From Aliirhizobium wenxiniae (GTDB lineage Bacteria; Pseudomonadota; Alphaproteobacteria; Rhizobiales; Rhizobiaceae), in contig NZ_JAEUAN010000029.1 in the NCBI RefSeq assembly GCF_019511445.1, positions 1-64,000 on the forward strand: a DNA stretch of 64,000 nt, read 5' to 3'. The number at the start of each line of letters is the position of its first letter. Within the stretch, counting starts at the first letter, position 1. A program made the position numbers and the translations under genes. This document shows, piece by piece, positions 34,451 through 42,961 of the stretch. The notes below the pieces were generated by a model that did not search any database, had not been told where the DNA came from, and worked only from the letters and a program-made list of their open reading frames with translations.

Positions 34451-34466
34451 TCCAGCTCAGACCAAC

Positions 34467-34491
34467 GCCCGATCGAGAGGTCGGGCTTTTT
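34467..34491 (+). terminator. Terminator after the 37-residue ORF
   Basis: Stem GCCCGA / TCGGGC (34467-34472, 34481-34486) and a run of five T. Confidence 0.7.
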
Positions 34492-34519
34492 GCTAACGCT
34501 CTCGTCTCAGGAGATCTTC

Positions 34520-36328
34520 ATGGCCAGACGTTTTTGGACTCTCGCGCTTTCCGCGACAGCGATTGCTCTTACCGTGCCTTCCTGCGGAACTGCCCAGATC
34601 AAGGGAACGGTCGGCGAGGCCTCCGACGTCACGATCCAGGGCTCGATCCTCGAACCGGAAAAATTGGTGGTGACAGACGATGCCAAACTCACCGGCCTCA
34701 TCAAGGCGCCCGCAGGCTTCAAGGTCGATGTCTTTGCCCGCGACCTGAGCAATCCGCGCATGCTTGCCGTTTCGCCGAAGGGGATCGTTTACGCGACCCG
34801 CAGAACAGTCGGCGACGTCATCATGCTGAAGGACGATAACAATGACGGCAAAGCGGACGGCGCGGTCACGGTGGCAAGCCGGCCGAACATGCATGGCATC
34901 GCCTTCGACGGCAACAAGGTGTTTCTCGTCACGATCCACGATGTCTATACCGCTGACGTGAAGGAGGACGGGACATTCGGTCCGTTCACCCGCATTATCG
35001 ACGATCTGCCGGATGCCGGCCAACACGCCAATCGGACGATCAATGTCGGCCCGGATGGTATGCTCTACATATCGGTCGGCAGCACCTGCAACGAATGCCA
35101 GGAAGACAATCAAGAAAACGCGACGATCGTGCGCGCCAGCAAAGACGGCATGACGCGGACGATCTTTGCCAGCGGCTTGCGCAATACGATCGGTTTCGAC
35201 TGGGAGCCGACGACCGGTGGGCTATACGGCATCGATCACGGCATCGACTGGCTGGGTGACGAGGTGCAGGTCGAGGAACTGAACCGGATCGAACAGGGCA
35301 AGAAATATGGCTGGCCGTATGTTTACGGCATGAGCGGCATCAACCCGCATATCAATCCGCCCGAAGGCATCACGCTCGATCAATGGGCAAAGCAGTCGAC
35401 CGAGCCCGTTCTCGGCTACACCGCGCACAGTTCACCGATGCAAATGGCATTCTATGACGGCAATGCCTTCCCGGCCGATTACCGGGGCGATGCCTTCATC
35501 GCCATGCGCGGCTCCTGGAACCGTCGTCCGCCGAGTGGCTACGAGGTGGTGCGCGTCAACTTCGAAAAGGGTAAACCGGTCGGTTTCGAGAAATTCCTCG
35601 ACGGGTTTCTGCTGCAGCAGGAAAACGGCAAGTACGGCTATCTCGGCCGCCTGACCGGTATCGCCGTCGGCAAGGATGGATCGCTGTTCGTTGCCGACGA
35701 CAGCAATGGTGTTGTCTACAAAGTCACCTATACCGGTGCCGTCGCCAAACAGGCCGGTGAGCCACCACCCGTTCCCAATGTCGTCGCCGATATGCCGGCC
35801 TCCAAGATCGCCATCGACCTTGTGAACGCCAAGAGCGATCAGGCGATCGCGGTCAAAGCTTCTTTCGAGAAGGATGGGCCGGTTCCTGTTCAGTACGTCG
35901 CCGATGGCGACAATGCGTCTCCGGCGATCGAGTGGTCGCGCGTGCCGGAGGGTACAAGATCCTTCGTTCTGATTGCCGACGACCCCGATGCGGCAAAGCC
36001 GAAGCCGTTTACGCATTGGCTCGCCTACGACATTCCGGCTGAAACGACAAAACTGCGGGAAGGTATTCCGGGCGCGCCGATCCTTCAGGAGCCCAAGGAG
36101 ATGAAGCAGGGCGCCAATAGCATGGGGTCGGTCGGTTACACTGGGCCAAAGCCGCCCGTCGGCGATCCGGCTCATCATTATCATTTTCAGGTGTTTGCAC
36201 TCGATGTCAAAACGCTCGGCCTCGATCCCGGCGCCAACCGTGATGGCGTGCTGAGGGCGATGGAAGGCCATGTTCTCGGCAGAGGCCAGATCATCGGCAC
36301 GTTTAAACGCAAAATGGCTACGAAGTAG
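34520..36328 (+). CDS. PQQ-dependent sugar dehydrogenase fused to a YbhB/PEBP domain
   Basis: 602 residues from the ATG at 34520 with CAGGAGA upstream. Signal peptide or lipoprotein start (LALSATAIALTVPSCG). Residues about 60-420 form a six-bladed beta-propeller of the soluble aldose/L-sorbosone dehydrogenase type: FKVDVFARDLSNPRMLAVSP, HGIAFDGNKVFLV, GQHANRTINVGPDGMLYISV, SGLRNTIGFDWEPTTGGLYG, HSSPMQMAFYDGNAFPADYR. Residues about 440-600 are a PEBP/YbhB domain: NASPAIEWSRVPEGTRSFVL, DDPDAAKPKPFTHWLAYDIP and HHYHFQVFALD. First gene of a run with an alcohol dehydrogenase and an SDR. Periplasmic oxidation with PQQ is inferred. Confidence 0.8.
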   Translation: MARRFWTLALSATAIALTVPSCGTAQIKGTVGEASDVTIQGSILEPEKLVVTDDAKLTGLIKAPAGFKVDVFARDLSNPRMLAVSPKGIVYATRRTVGDVIMLKDDNNDGKADGAVTVASRPNMHGIAFDGNKVFLVTIHDVYTADVKEDGTFGPFTRIIDDLPDAGQHANRTINVGPDGMLYISVGSTCNECQEDNQENATIVRASKDGMTRTIFASGLRNTIGFDWEPTTGGLYGIDHGIDWLGDEVQVEELNRIEQGKKYGWPYVYGMSGINPHINPPEGITLDQWAKQSTEPVLGYTAHSSPMQMAFYDGNAFPADYRGDAFIAMRGSWNRRPPSGYEVVRVNFEKGKPVGFEKFLDGFLLQQENGKYGYLGRLTGIAVGKDGSLFVADDSNGVVYKVTYTGAVAKQAGEPPPVPNVVADMPASKIAIDLVNAKSDQAIAVKASFEKDGPVPVQYVADGDNASPAIEWSRVPEGTRSFVLIADDPDAAKPKPFTHWLAYDIPAETTKLREGIPGAPILQEPKEMKQGANSMGSVGYTGPKPPVGDPAHHYHFQVFALDVKTLGLDPGANRDGVLRAMEGHVLGRGQIIGTFKRKMATK

Positions 36329-36341
36329 GAGAAATCAGACG

Positions 36342-37511
36342 ATGAAAGCACTCACTTGGTACGGCAAGCACGATATCCGCTGCGACAGCGTTCCCGATCC
36401 GGACATTCAGGATGGCCGCGATGTCATCATCAAGGTCACAGCCTGTGCCATCTGTGGCTCGGACCTGCATCTCTACAACGGTATCATGCCGGAAATGCAC
36501 CACGGCGACATCATGGGCCACGAGACCATGGGCGAAGTGGTGCAAGTCGGCAAGGACAACAAGAAGCTCAAGGTCGGTGACCGCGTTGTCGTCCCCTTCA
36601 CGATTGCCTGCGGCGAGTGCTTCTTTTGCAAGCGCGGCTTTTTCTCCGGCTGCGAGCGGTCGAACCCGAAACCAGAGAAGGTTACCAAAATGTGGGGCAA
36701 TTCGCCTGCCGGCCTGTTTGGCTATACGCATCTGCTCGGCGGCTATAGCGGCGGCCAGGCGGAGTATCTGCGCGTTCCGTTTGCGGATGCCGGTCCCATA
36801 AAAGTGCCCGATGGTCTCACCGACGAGCAGGTCCTGTTCCTGTCTGACATCTTTCCGACAGGCTACATGGCCGCCGACTTCTGCAACATCCAGCCGGGCG
36901 ATACGATCGCAATCTGGGGCTGCGGGCCGGTCGGGCAGATGGCGATCAAATCAGCCTTCATCCTTGGCGCCGAACGGGTCATCGCCATCGACAGCGTTCC
37001 TGAGCGGCTTGCACTTGCAGAGGCTTCGGGAGCCATCACGCTGGATTACCTCGACAAGGACATCTACGACCGGATCATGGAACTGACGAGCGGGCGTGGC
37101 GCAGATGCCTGCATCGATGCTGTTGGCACCGAGTCCGATCCTTCCGCAAGCTGGGACGCTCGTCTCGACCGCATCAAGGTTGCGACCTTCATGGGCACCG
37201 ACCGGCCGCATGTGCTTCGACAGGCCATCCATTGCTGCCGCAATTTCGGGACTGTCTCGATCGTCGGCGTATATGGCGGTTACCTCGACAAGATCCCGAT
37301 GGGGTCGGCGATCAATCGGGGTTTGACGTTCAAGATGGCGCAGACCCCCGTTCAGCACTACCTGCCGATCCTGATGGACCGCATCGTCAATGGCGAGATC
37401 GATCCGTCGTTCATCATCACCCATACCGGTAGCCTGGAAGACGGGCCGGAGCTTTACAAGACGTTCCTCGAAAAGAAGGACGGCTGCGTTAAAGTCGTCC
37501 TCAAGCCCTGA
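36342..37511 (+). CDS. Zinc-dependent alcohol dehydrogenase (MDR family)
   Basis: 389 residues. Catalytic zinc site CAICGSDLHLYNG with GHETMGEVVQVG, structural zinc lobe CGECFFCKRGFFSGCERSNP, and a Rossmann motif IWGCGPVGQMAI. It resembles the glutathione-independent formaldehyde dehydrogenase-like branch, including the insertion MWGNSPAGLFGYTHLLGGYS. The start is 13 bases after the dehydrogenase-PEBP gene with AGGAGA. Cytosolic NAD-dependent oxidation of an alcohol or aldehyde. The next SDR follows within 15 bases. Confidence 0.88.
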   Translation: MKALTWYGKHDIRCDSVPDPDIQDGRDVIIKVTACAICGSDLHLYNGIMPEMHHGDIMGHETMGEVVQVGKDNKKLKVGDRVVVPFTIACGECFFCKRGFFSGCERSNPKPEKVTKMWGNSPAGLFGYTHLLGGYSGGQAEYLRVPFADAGPIKVPDGLTDEQVLFLSDIFPTGYMAADFCNIQPGDTIAIWGCGPVGQMAIKSAFILGAERVIAIDSVPERLALAEASGAITLDYLDKDIYDRIMELTSGRGADACIDAVGTESDPSASWDARLDRIKVATFMGTDRPHVLRQAIHCCRNFGTVSIVGVYGGYLDKIPMGSAINRGLTFKMAQTPVQHYLPILMDRIVNGEIDPSFIITHTGSLEDGPELYKTFLEKKDGCVKVVLKP

Positions 37512-37523
37512 AGGAGAGCGGCG

Positions 37524-38330
37524 ATGGATAATGCACAAACGGCAAAAGGGCTGGCCGTCGTGACCGGTGCATCAAGCGGGATCGGACTGGAGCTGGCGAC
37601 GATCGCCGCTTCTAAGGGCTATGATCTGATCATAGCCGCCGATGAGGCAAAGATCGAAGACATGGCCGTTCACTTTCACGACTTTGGTGTTTCGGTTCAG
37701 GCCGTAAACGCCGACCTCTCAACGATCGAAGGCGTGGACCGGCTGATCGAGGACATTGCGGCCGATGGCCGATCAGTCGATCTACTGATGGCGAATGCTG
37801 GACGCGGACTCGGCAAAGAGTTCCTCGATCAGGATTTTGTCGAAGCGCGCCGCGTGATCGACACCAATATCGTCGGGACCACGTATCTCGTCCAGCAGAT
37901 CGGACAGCAAATGCGCAGCCGCGGGGCCGGTCGCATTCTGCTGACGGGCTCGATCGCGGGCTTCATGCCTGGCACGTTCCAGGCGGTCTATAATGGCACC
38001 AAAGCCTTTATCAATTCGTTCTCTTTCGCGCTTCGCGAAGAACTGAAGGATACGGGGGTGACAGTCACATGCCTGATGCCCGGACCAACCGAGACCCAGT
38101 TCTTCGCGCGTGCCGATATGCTGGATACATCCGTCGGTCAGGCCGAGAAGGATGACCCGGCCGAGGTCGCAAAGGCAGGTTTTGATGCCATGATGAACGG
38201 AGATGGCGATGTCGTATCCGGCTGGAAGAACAAGGTCATGTCGGCAGCCACCAACATCATGCCTTCAGAAACGCTGGCCAGGCAGCATCGCAAGATGGCC
38301 GAACCTGGTTCGGCAAAGCCAGACATCTAA
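37524..38330 (+). CDS. Short-chain dehydrogenase
   Basis: 268 residues with GGAGAG upstream. GASSGIGLELATIAASKGYD is the cofactor site, MANAGRGLGKEF the NNAG equivalent, the catalytic Ser lies in LLTGSIAGFMPGT and Tyr-Lys in VYNGTKAF. The tail GDVVSGWKNKVMSAATNIMP is typical of DltE-like SDRs of unknown substrate. Third gene of the operon starting at 34520. Intact. Confidence 0.85.
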   Translation: MDNAQTAKGLAVVTGASSGIGLELATIAASKGYDLIIAADEAKIEDMAVHFHDFGVSVQAVNADLSTIEGVDRLIEDIAADGRSVDLLMANAGRGLGKEFLDQDFVEARRVIDTNIVGTTYLVQQIGQQMRSRGAGRILLTGSIAGFMPGTFQAVYNGTKAFINSFSFALREELKDTGVTVTCLMPGPTETQFFARADMLDTSVGQAEKDDPAEVAKAGFDAMMNGDGDVVSGWKNKVMSAATNIMPSETLARQHRKMAEPGSAKPDI

Positions 38331-38468
38331 GCTCGTCGCATTCAGTCAAGCCGCTGATCAATTGGCGGATCAAGCAATCGCGGCTGTGTGCACAAGCATC
38401 AAAAGCAGTCAGGGCGCCGACGATCGCATCGCGCCGTCCATTCTTTGAAAATCGAGAGGATTACCATC

Positions 38469-39089
38469 ATGACACTTAAGGCAGTCGCGCTGAACGCAAC
38501 GCTTAAATCGACAGGGGGCGAGCCCTCTTCGACGGATCGCATGCTGTCTCTGATCAGGTCAGCCATGGAAAAGGATGGTGTCGAGACGGAAATCCTTCGT
38601 CTCGCGGATTACGATATCAAGCCAGGTGTCACCTCCGATGAAGGTGAGGGGGATGATTGGCCGGTTATTCGTAAGAAGATACTCGATGCCAACATTCTCA
38701 TCATCGGCACACCGATATGGCTTGGACAGCCGAGCAGCGTGGCAAAGCGAGCTTTGGAGCGCATGGACGCGTTCCTGGAAGAAACCGACGATGCAGGACG
38801 AATGGTCTCCTACGGACGCGTTGCCGCGGTTGCGGTGGTCGGCAATGAAGACGGCGCGCATCATACCTCGGCCGAGATTTACCAGGCCTTGAATGACGTC
38901 GGCTTCACGATTGCTCCCAATGCTGTGGCTTACTGGGTGGGGGAAGCGATGGGCAGCACCAATTTCGTTGACCTGCCAGACGTCCCCGACGTGGTGACGA
39001 GAACGGTCGACATGTTGGCGCGAAACACCGTTCATCTTGCACGCCTGCTTGAAGACAATGCGTTTCCAGGTTCATCCTCAGGCGGATGA
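38469..39089 (+). CDS. NADPH-dependent FMN reductase / flavodoxin-fold protein (second copy)
   Basis: 206 residues from the ATG at 38469 with GAGAGGA upstream. Very similar to the copy at 13496: shared VALNATLKS/VALNGTLKS, GEPSSTDRML, VTSDEGEGD, LERMDAFLEETD, GRMVSYGRVAAVAVVGNEDG and AYWVGEAMGSTNFVDL. Flavodoxin fold binding FMN. The duplication of this enzyme within 25 kb, each next to an SDR, suggests block duplication or parallel recruitment. A 138-base gap separates it from the SDR, so it may have its own promoter. Confidence 0.8.
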   Translation: MTLKAVALNATLKSTGGEPSSTDRMLSLIRSAMEKDGVETEILRLADYDIKPGVTSDEGEGDDWPVIRKKILDANILIIGTPIWLGQPSSVAKRALERMDAFLEETDDAGRMVSYGRVAAVAVVGNEDGAHHTSAEIYQALNDVGFTIAPNAVAYWVGEAMGSTNFVDLPDVPDVVTRTVDMLARNTVHLARLLEDNAFPGSSSGG

Positions 39090-39111
39090 CCTACTCTTCC
39101 TCTTTTGACCC

Positions 39112-39837
39112 TCAGCGCGTCGTCGTATGGAGTTTGAACAGGCTGACCTCGAAGTCTTGCGACAGAGCCTTGTAGACTTCGGCTGCGGTTTCATCACCGC
39201 CCTTCGCAGACCAGCGCAATTCGAAGCTCATTTCCTTGCTCGCCTCGTCGAGGCGGGCTGCGCCGGTGAAAAGCGCTTCGGCACCAAATTCCTTTAATCC
39301 GAAAGTGGGATCAGGCATTGATCCATGGGTCGGAGTGACAAGCTTGATCGACGCCTTGTGGATCTGGGCCACTTGTCTATCGAGACGCTTGAACGGCGAA
39401 AGTACCAGCCAGGCGAGGATTGTTGCAGCAATGCCGGTGATGATCTGGCCCCCGCCAAAGCTCAAGCCGATCACCGTGGCAAGCCAGAGCGTTGCGGCTG
39501 TGGTGACCCCCGTTGCGATATTGCCACGCCGCAGAATGGCTCCACCGCCGATGAATCCGACACCAGTCAGGATCCCGAGTGGGAACCGAAGAATATCCAT
39601 CGAGCCATTGGCCTCGACGCTGGTGGACAGAAGGTGGTTCGCCTGGATCATGCTGACGCAGGCCGCGAGCGACACGAGTATGCAGGTCCTGAAGCCCGCG
39701 GTGTGACCGCCCCGCTCTCTGTTTAGCCCAATCACGGCACCGGCGATCAGGGCTGCCGCCAACCTGACCACGATATCAATCCAGGTTGGATCGATCGGCA
39801 TCCGGTCCCAAAAAAGGTGGTCGAGGCCCATATCCAT
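39112..39837 (-). CDS. MgtC/SapB-family membrane protein
   Basis: 241 residues. Family core: VRLAAALIAGAVIGLNRERG, HTAGFRTCILVSLAACVSMI, and DILRFPLGILTGVGFIGGGA with LRRGNIATGVTTAATLWLAT in the next helices. The C-terminal soluble part (DPTFGLKEFGAEALFTG) is ACT-like. MgtC proteins modulate the F-ATPase and support survival at low magnesium and in hosts. Last of a minus-strand run after the thiamine-diphosphate enzyme and DUF3175 genes, so probably under the EcfG-type promoter at 41978-42002. Confidence 0.85.
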   Translation of the reverse strand: MDMGLDHLFWDRMPIDPTWIDIVVRLAAALIAGAVIGLNRERGGHTAGFRTCILVSLAACVSMIQANHLLSTSVEANGSMDILRFPLGILTGVGFIGGGAILRRGNIATGVTTAATLWLATVIGLSFGGGQIITGIAATILAWLVLSPFKRLDRQVAQIHKASIKLVTPTHGSMPDPTFGLKEFGAEALFTGAARLDEASKEMSFELRWSAKGGDETAAEVYKALSQDFEVSLFKLHTTTR

Positions 39838-39845
39838 GCTTTCTA

Positions 39846-40126
39846 CTACTCCTTGCCGAAGATTTTGCGCAGCGCTGCCTTAGCTTTTTCGAGCACTGCC
39901 TTCTGAGATTTCGGGAGCTGCCCACCAGCGCGGTTGACGTAAAAGGTAAGCATCGACACGCTGACCGAAATGGGGTCGCCTTGCGGCGATGGCTTTGTTC
40001 GACCGAGTGTTTCAGGGATGCCGCTATCTTCGTAGGGCTCTTCTCTTTGAAAATGCCGTTTTTCAGATCCATCGCGTCGCTGCTATCGGTCACGTCCTGC
40101 GACCACTTTTTCGTCCTGGCAGCCAT
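39846..40126 (-). pseudogene. DUF3175 protein, single-base frameshift
   Basis: Starts MAARTKKWSQDVTDSSDAMD and continues FKEKSPTKIAASLKHSVEQS and RRKATPFRSA in one frame. A missing base near 39963 then shifts the frame. The other frame supplies SMLTFYVNRAGGQLPKSQKA and ALRKIFGKE with a stop at 39846, the normal DUF3175 C-terminus. If the indel is real the last 40 residues are lost. It lies 15 bases after the thiamine-diphosphate enzyme gene. Confidence 0.7.
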
Positions 40127-40141
40127 GTTTGTTCCTCTCGA

Positions 40142-41929
40142 TTATTTGTCCCGGCCCGGTAGGACGGAGCTCAGGACCTGACGAACGGTGCCCCGGATGA
40201 CGCCGCCTTGGTTCGGGTCGCCTTGGGCGAGCGTTGACGCCATGTTCTTAATCTGCTTGAAGGTGAAATGCGGTGGCAGCGGCGGCACTTCAGGGTCTGT
40301 CTCCACCTCCAGAATAACAGGTCGGTCGCAGGCCAGCGCCGCGTTCCATGCATGTCCGAGATTTTCCGGGCGGTCGACGAAAATCCCTTTGAGACCGATC
40401 AGCTCGGCGAAGCGGTGATAAGGCACGTCGGGGATGCGCTGGGACGCTTCGAATTTTGGGTCGCCCTCCATCACCCGTTGTTCCCATGTCACCTGGTTCA
40501 GGTCTTCGTTATTGAATACACAGATGACGAAGCGATGGTCGCTCCAATCCTTCCAGTATTTCGCCACGGTGATCATCTCAGCCATATTGTTCATCTGCAT
40601 AGCACCGTCGCCGACCAAGCCGATCACCGGCCGATCGGGATGCGTGAATTTTGCCGCGATCGCGTAAGGCACCGCCGCGCCCATCGATGCCAGTCCTCCA
40701 GACAGCGAGCCCATCATTCCTGGGCGCATCTTGATATCGCGGGCATACCAATTGGCGCAGGAGCCGCTGTCGCTTGTCAGGATAACGTTGTCTGGGAGAC
40801 GAGGGGACAGCTCCCATGCTACAAGCTGCGGATTAACCGGGTTGGCTTCGGTATGGGCGCGTTTCTCCAAAAGCTTCCACCAGTCGGCGACGTTTTTCTC
40901 GATATCGCTACGCCATTTGTTTTGCTTCTGCTGAAGAAGAGGAAGCAGTGCCTGAAGGGTCAACGCCGCGTCGCCGGCGAGATTGACCTCCATTGGATAG
41001 CGGAGCGACAGCATGCCCGGTTGAAGATCGATCTGAACGCCGCGTGCCCGGCCTTCCTTCGGCAAGAATTCCGAGTAGGGAAATCCCGATCCGATCATGA
41101 GAAGCGTGTCGCAATCGCGCATGAGATCCCAGGACGGCTCTGTCCCAAGCAAGCCGATTGAACCGGTGACCCAAGGCAGGGAATCGGGCAGTACCGCCTT
41201 ACCGAGCAACGCCTTTGCCGCGCCCGCACCAAGGCGATCCGATACGGCGACCACCTCGTCTGTCGCGTTCAGCGCACCAGCACCGACCAAAATAGCGACC
41301 CGCTCGCCAGCGTTGAGCACCTCTGCAGCCGCCTGAAGATCGTCCTGATGTGGTATGACGTTCGGAGGCCGGTATCCGACGCCCGAATGGACAGTCCCAT
41401 GGACGCGTGGCGGTTCTTCATATGGCATCTCCTGGAGGTCGTTCGGCAACACCAGTGCGGTGACTGTCCTATTGGCGAGCGCGATCCGCACGGCCCGGTC
41501 GACGAGATGGCGGACCTGAGCTGGCGTAGAGGCTTGATGCACGAAGTCGCCTGCAACATCCTTGAACAAGGACACCAGATCGACTTCCTGCTGGTAATGG
41601 CCTCCCAGCGCGCTCAAGGCCTGCTGCCCAACGATTGCCAGAACAGGTTGGTGGTCGAGCCTTGCGTCATATAGACCAGTGACGAGATGAGATGCACCCG
41701 GACCGGACGTTGCGATGCAGACGCCGAGCTCACCTGAAAATTTGGCGTGAGCGGATGCCATGAATGCGGCCATCTCCTCGTGCCGGGCCTGCACGAACTC
41801 GATTTTTTCCTCTGCCCGGTGGAGCGCTCCAAAAACGCCGTTGATGCCGTCTCCGGGGTAACCGTACATCCTGCGAACGCCCCAGGCGTACAGGCGGGAA
41901 ACGATGAAATCGCCAACGGTGTTGGTCAT
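40142..41929 (-). CDS. Thiamine-diphosphate-dependent enzyme (pyruvate oxidase/acetolactate synthase-like)
   Basis: 595 residues from the ATG at 41929; the upstream start at 42070 precedes the promoter. N-domain: YGYPGDGINGVFGALHRAEE with the conserved catalytic Glu in FVQARHEEMAAFM, then GVCIATSGPGASHLVTGLYD. Central FAD/Rossmann-like domain, then the ThDP-binding GDGAMQMNNMAEMITVAKYW and VFNNEDLNQVTWE. Closest in layout to stress-related 'thiamine pyrophosphate-requiring' pyruvate dehydrogenase (PoxB)-like proteins; no C-terminal lipid-binding helix is evident. Cytoplasmic decarboxylation of pyruvate is a guess. It heads an EcfG-type operon with DUF3175 and MgtC genes. Confidence 0.82.
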   Translation of the reverse strand: MTNTVGDFIVSRLYAWGVRRMYGYPGDGINGVFGALHRAEEKIEFVQARHEEMAAFMASAHAKFSGELGVCIATSGPGASHLVTGLYDARLDHQPVLAIVGQQALSALGGHYQQEVDLVSLFKDVAGDFVHQASTPAQVRHLVDRAVRIALANRTVTALVLPNDLQEMPYEEPPRVHGTVHSGVGYRPPNVIPHQDDLQAAAEVLNAGERVAILVGAGALNATDEVVAVSDRLGAGAAKALLGKAVLPDSLPWVTGSIGLLGTEPSWDLMRDCDTLLMIGSGFPYSEFLPKEGRARGVQIDLQPGMLSLRYPMEVNLAGDAALTLQALLPLLQQKQNKWRSDIEKNVADWWKLLEKRAHTEANPVNPQLVAWELSPRLPDNVILTSDSGSCANWYARDIKMRPGMMGSLSGGLASMGAAVPYAIAAKFTHPDRPVIGLVGDGAMQMNNMAEMITVAKYWKDWSDHRFVICVFNNEDLNQVTWEQRVMEGDPKFEASQRIPDVPYHRFAELIGLKGIFVDRPENLGHAWNAALACDRPVILEVETDPEVPPLPPHFTFKQIKNMASTLAQGDPNQGGVIRGTVRQVLSSVLPGRDK

Positions 41930-41977
41930 GGAATGCTCTTTCTGCAGTGAGGAAAAGACAGGGGGCAATGAGGCGGC

Positions 41978-42002
41978 AACCAGCCACCGCTTTATTAGTT
42001 CC
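41978..42002 (-). promoter_or_regulatory. EcfG-type promoter for the thiamine-diphosphate enzyme operon
   Basis: Minus strand GGAAC (42002-41998), N17, GTT (41980-41978); 49 bases to the ATG. Confidence 0.75.
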
Positions 42003-42155
42003 ATCCATTCAGCTGATGGGGACAGACTTATCCCGACCGCCAAAGGAGCGGTCCCGGATAAATGGGGCAACGGATCATAGGGCGAAGATATGACGCTGAA
42101 GCGCAGTCTCCATGGGGCGGGCTCAGATTGCCCCCGGGAAAATGTCCACTCTCAT

Positions 42156-42180
42156 GGAACTCTCAAGCACGTCTCCTGTT
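42156..42180 (+). promoter_or_regulatory. EcfG-type promoter for the 42273-42564 small genes
   Basis: GGAAC 42156-42160, N17, GTT 42178-42180; 93 bases to the ATG. Confidence 0.7.
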
Positions 42181-42272
42181 GGCGAGGTTCAGTGAACCAC
42201 GGAGCGGGTAGATATGCCCAACGTGATCCCGATTGCCGGGATCGCCATTCGCAAAACCGGGAAAGGAAACCT

Positions 42273-42422
42273 ATGCTTAAGAAAACACCTAGCCCCGAGA
42301 GCGACGCAGCACGCTCTGATCCAGCGGTTGCAGATAAAAACCGCCAGGCGCTGAAGGAGGAAGCTGAAAAGGGTGTCGAGAAAAACCGGCACCTGGAGGA
42401 AAAAAATGAAGAGCGGACATGA
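42273..42422 (+). CDS. Small charged 'SDAARSDP' protein (second copy)
   Basis: 49 residues (MLKKTPSPESDAARSDPAVA) with GAAAGGAAAC upstream. It shares SDAARSDPxVA and a following charged helix (RQALKEEAEKGVEKNRH) with the protein at 7847-8002. Too small for the usual cut-off but well supported by promoter, ribosome site and paralogue. The next gene starts inside its 3' end. Function unknown. Confidence 0.6.
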   Translation: MLKKTPSPESDAARSDPAVADKNRQALKEEAEKGVEKNRHLEEKNEERT

Positions 42423-42564
42423 GGGCCGCAACGTTGTTGCCGCCGTCATCGTCCTATTGGGTTTGGCCGTCGTCGCCTTCGTGACTTACACGATGGTCCT
42501 ATCGCGAGGTGATACTGGTATTGGCCAGCAATCATCTCCTCATGCGATCGATCATACGAACTGA
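42406..42564 (+). CDS. Small single-helix membrane protein
   Basis: 52 residues from the ATG at 42406, six bases after GGAGGA, overlapping the previous gene by 17 bases. One helix: NVVAAVIVLLGLAVVAFVTY. Short hydrophilic ends. Expressed with the SDAARSDP protein; a membrane anchor or partner role is possible. Confidence 0.55.
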   Translation: MKSGHEGRNVVAAVIVLLGLAVVAFVTYTMVLSRGDTGIGQQSSPHAIDHTN

Positions 42565-42588
42565 CTTGCTTTTCGATGACAGCCCCAA

Positions 42589-42798
42589 TCAGCCACGGAA
42601 TTCGCCCTCGTTGCTGTCGGCAGGATCATAGTTGAGGTCGAAATCCTTTTCATGCTTCTTGCCCGGTGGATCGCGGTGAACCGTGGCATCCTCTGAGCCG
42701 GTGATAACGGTCGGTTTGGCACTGGCAACCCCGTTTGCTTTTCGATCGGCCTGCGAGGGTGCGTACTGCCCCTTAGCGTCGTTTTCGACTTTACTCAT
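42589..42798 (-). CDS. Small hydrophilic protein
   Basis: 69 residues (MSKVENDAKGQYAPSQADRK) with AGGAGGATATC before the ATG. Rich in Asp, Lys, Pro and Gly (GKKHEKDFDLNYDPADSNEG), no Cys, expected to be disordered like many hydrophilin-type stress proteins. Monocistronic under an EcfG-type promoter and convergent with the small genes to its left. No family recognised. Confidence 0.6.
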   Translation of the reverse strand: MSKVENDAKGQYAPSQADRKANGVASAKPTVITGSEDATVHRDPPGKKHEKDFDLNYDPADSNEGEFRG

Positions 42799-42832
42799 GA
42801 TATCCTCCTGAAGCGCTAGTTATGTCCCAGCT

Positions 42833-42857
42833 AACTGGGCAGGCAGTGCATAGTTCC
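42833..42857 (-). promoter_or_regulatory. EcfG-type promoter for the hydrophilic protein at 42798
   Basis: Minus strand GGAAC (42857-42853), N17, GTT (42835-42833); 35 bases to the ATG. Confidence 0.75.
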
Positions 42858-42961
42858 CTCAGGCGAAGCCAATATCCGGCACGTAAGTCTGGGCATTTGA
42901 AATATTCCAAGACAGCTCGTGCCAAGCGGGGTGTACGTCGAGAGAACAGGATCCAACCAAT

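Noticed and set aside
40268..41161. Long plus-strand ORF of 297 residues
   Set aside because: Antisense shadow of the thiamine-diphosphate enzyme with shadow-like composition and no ribosome site.
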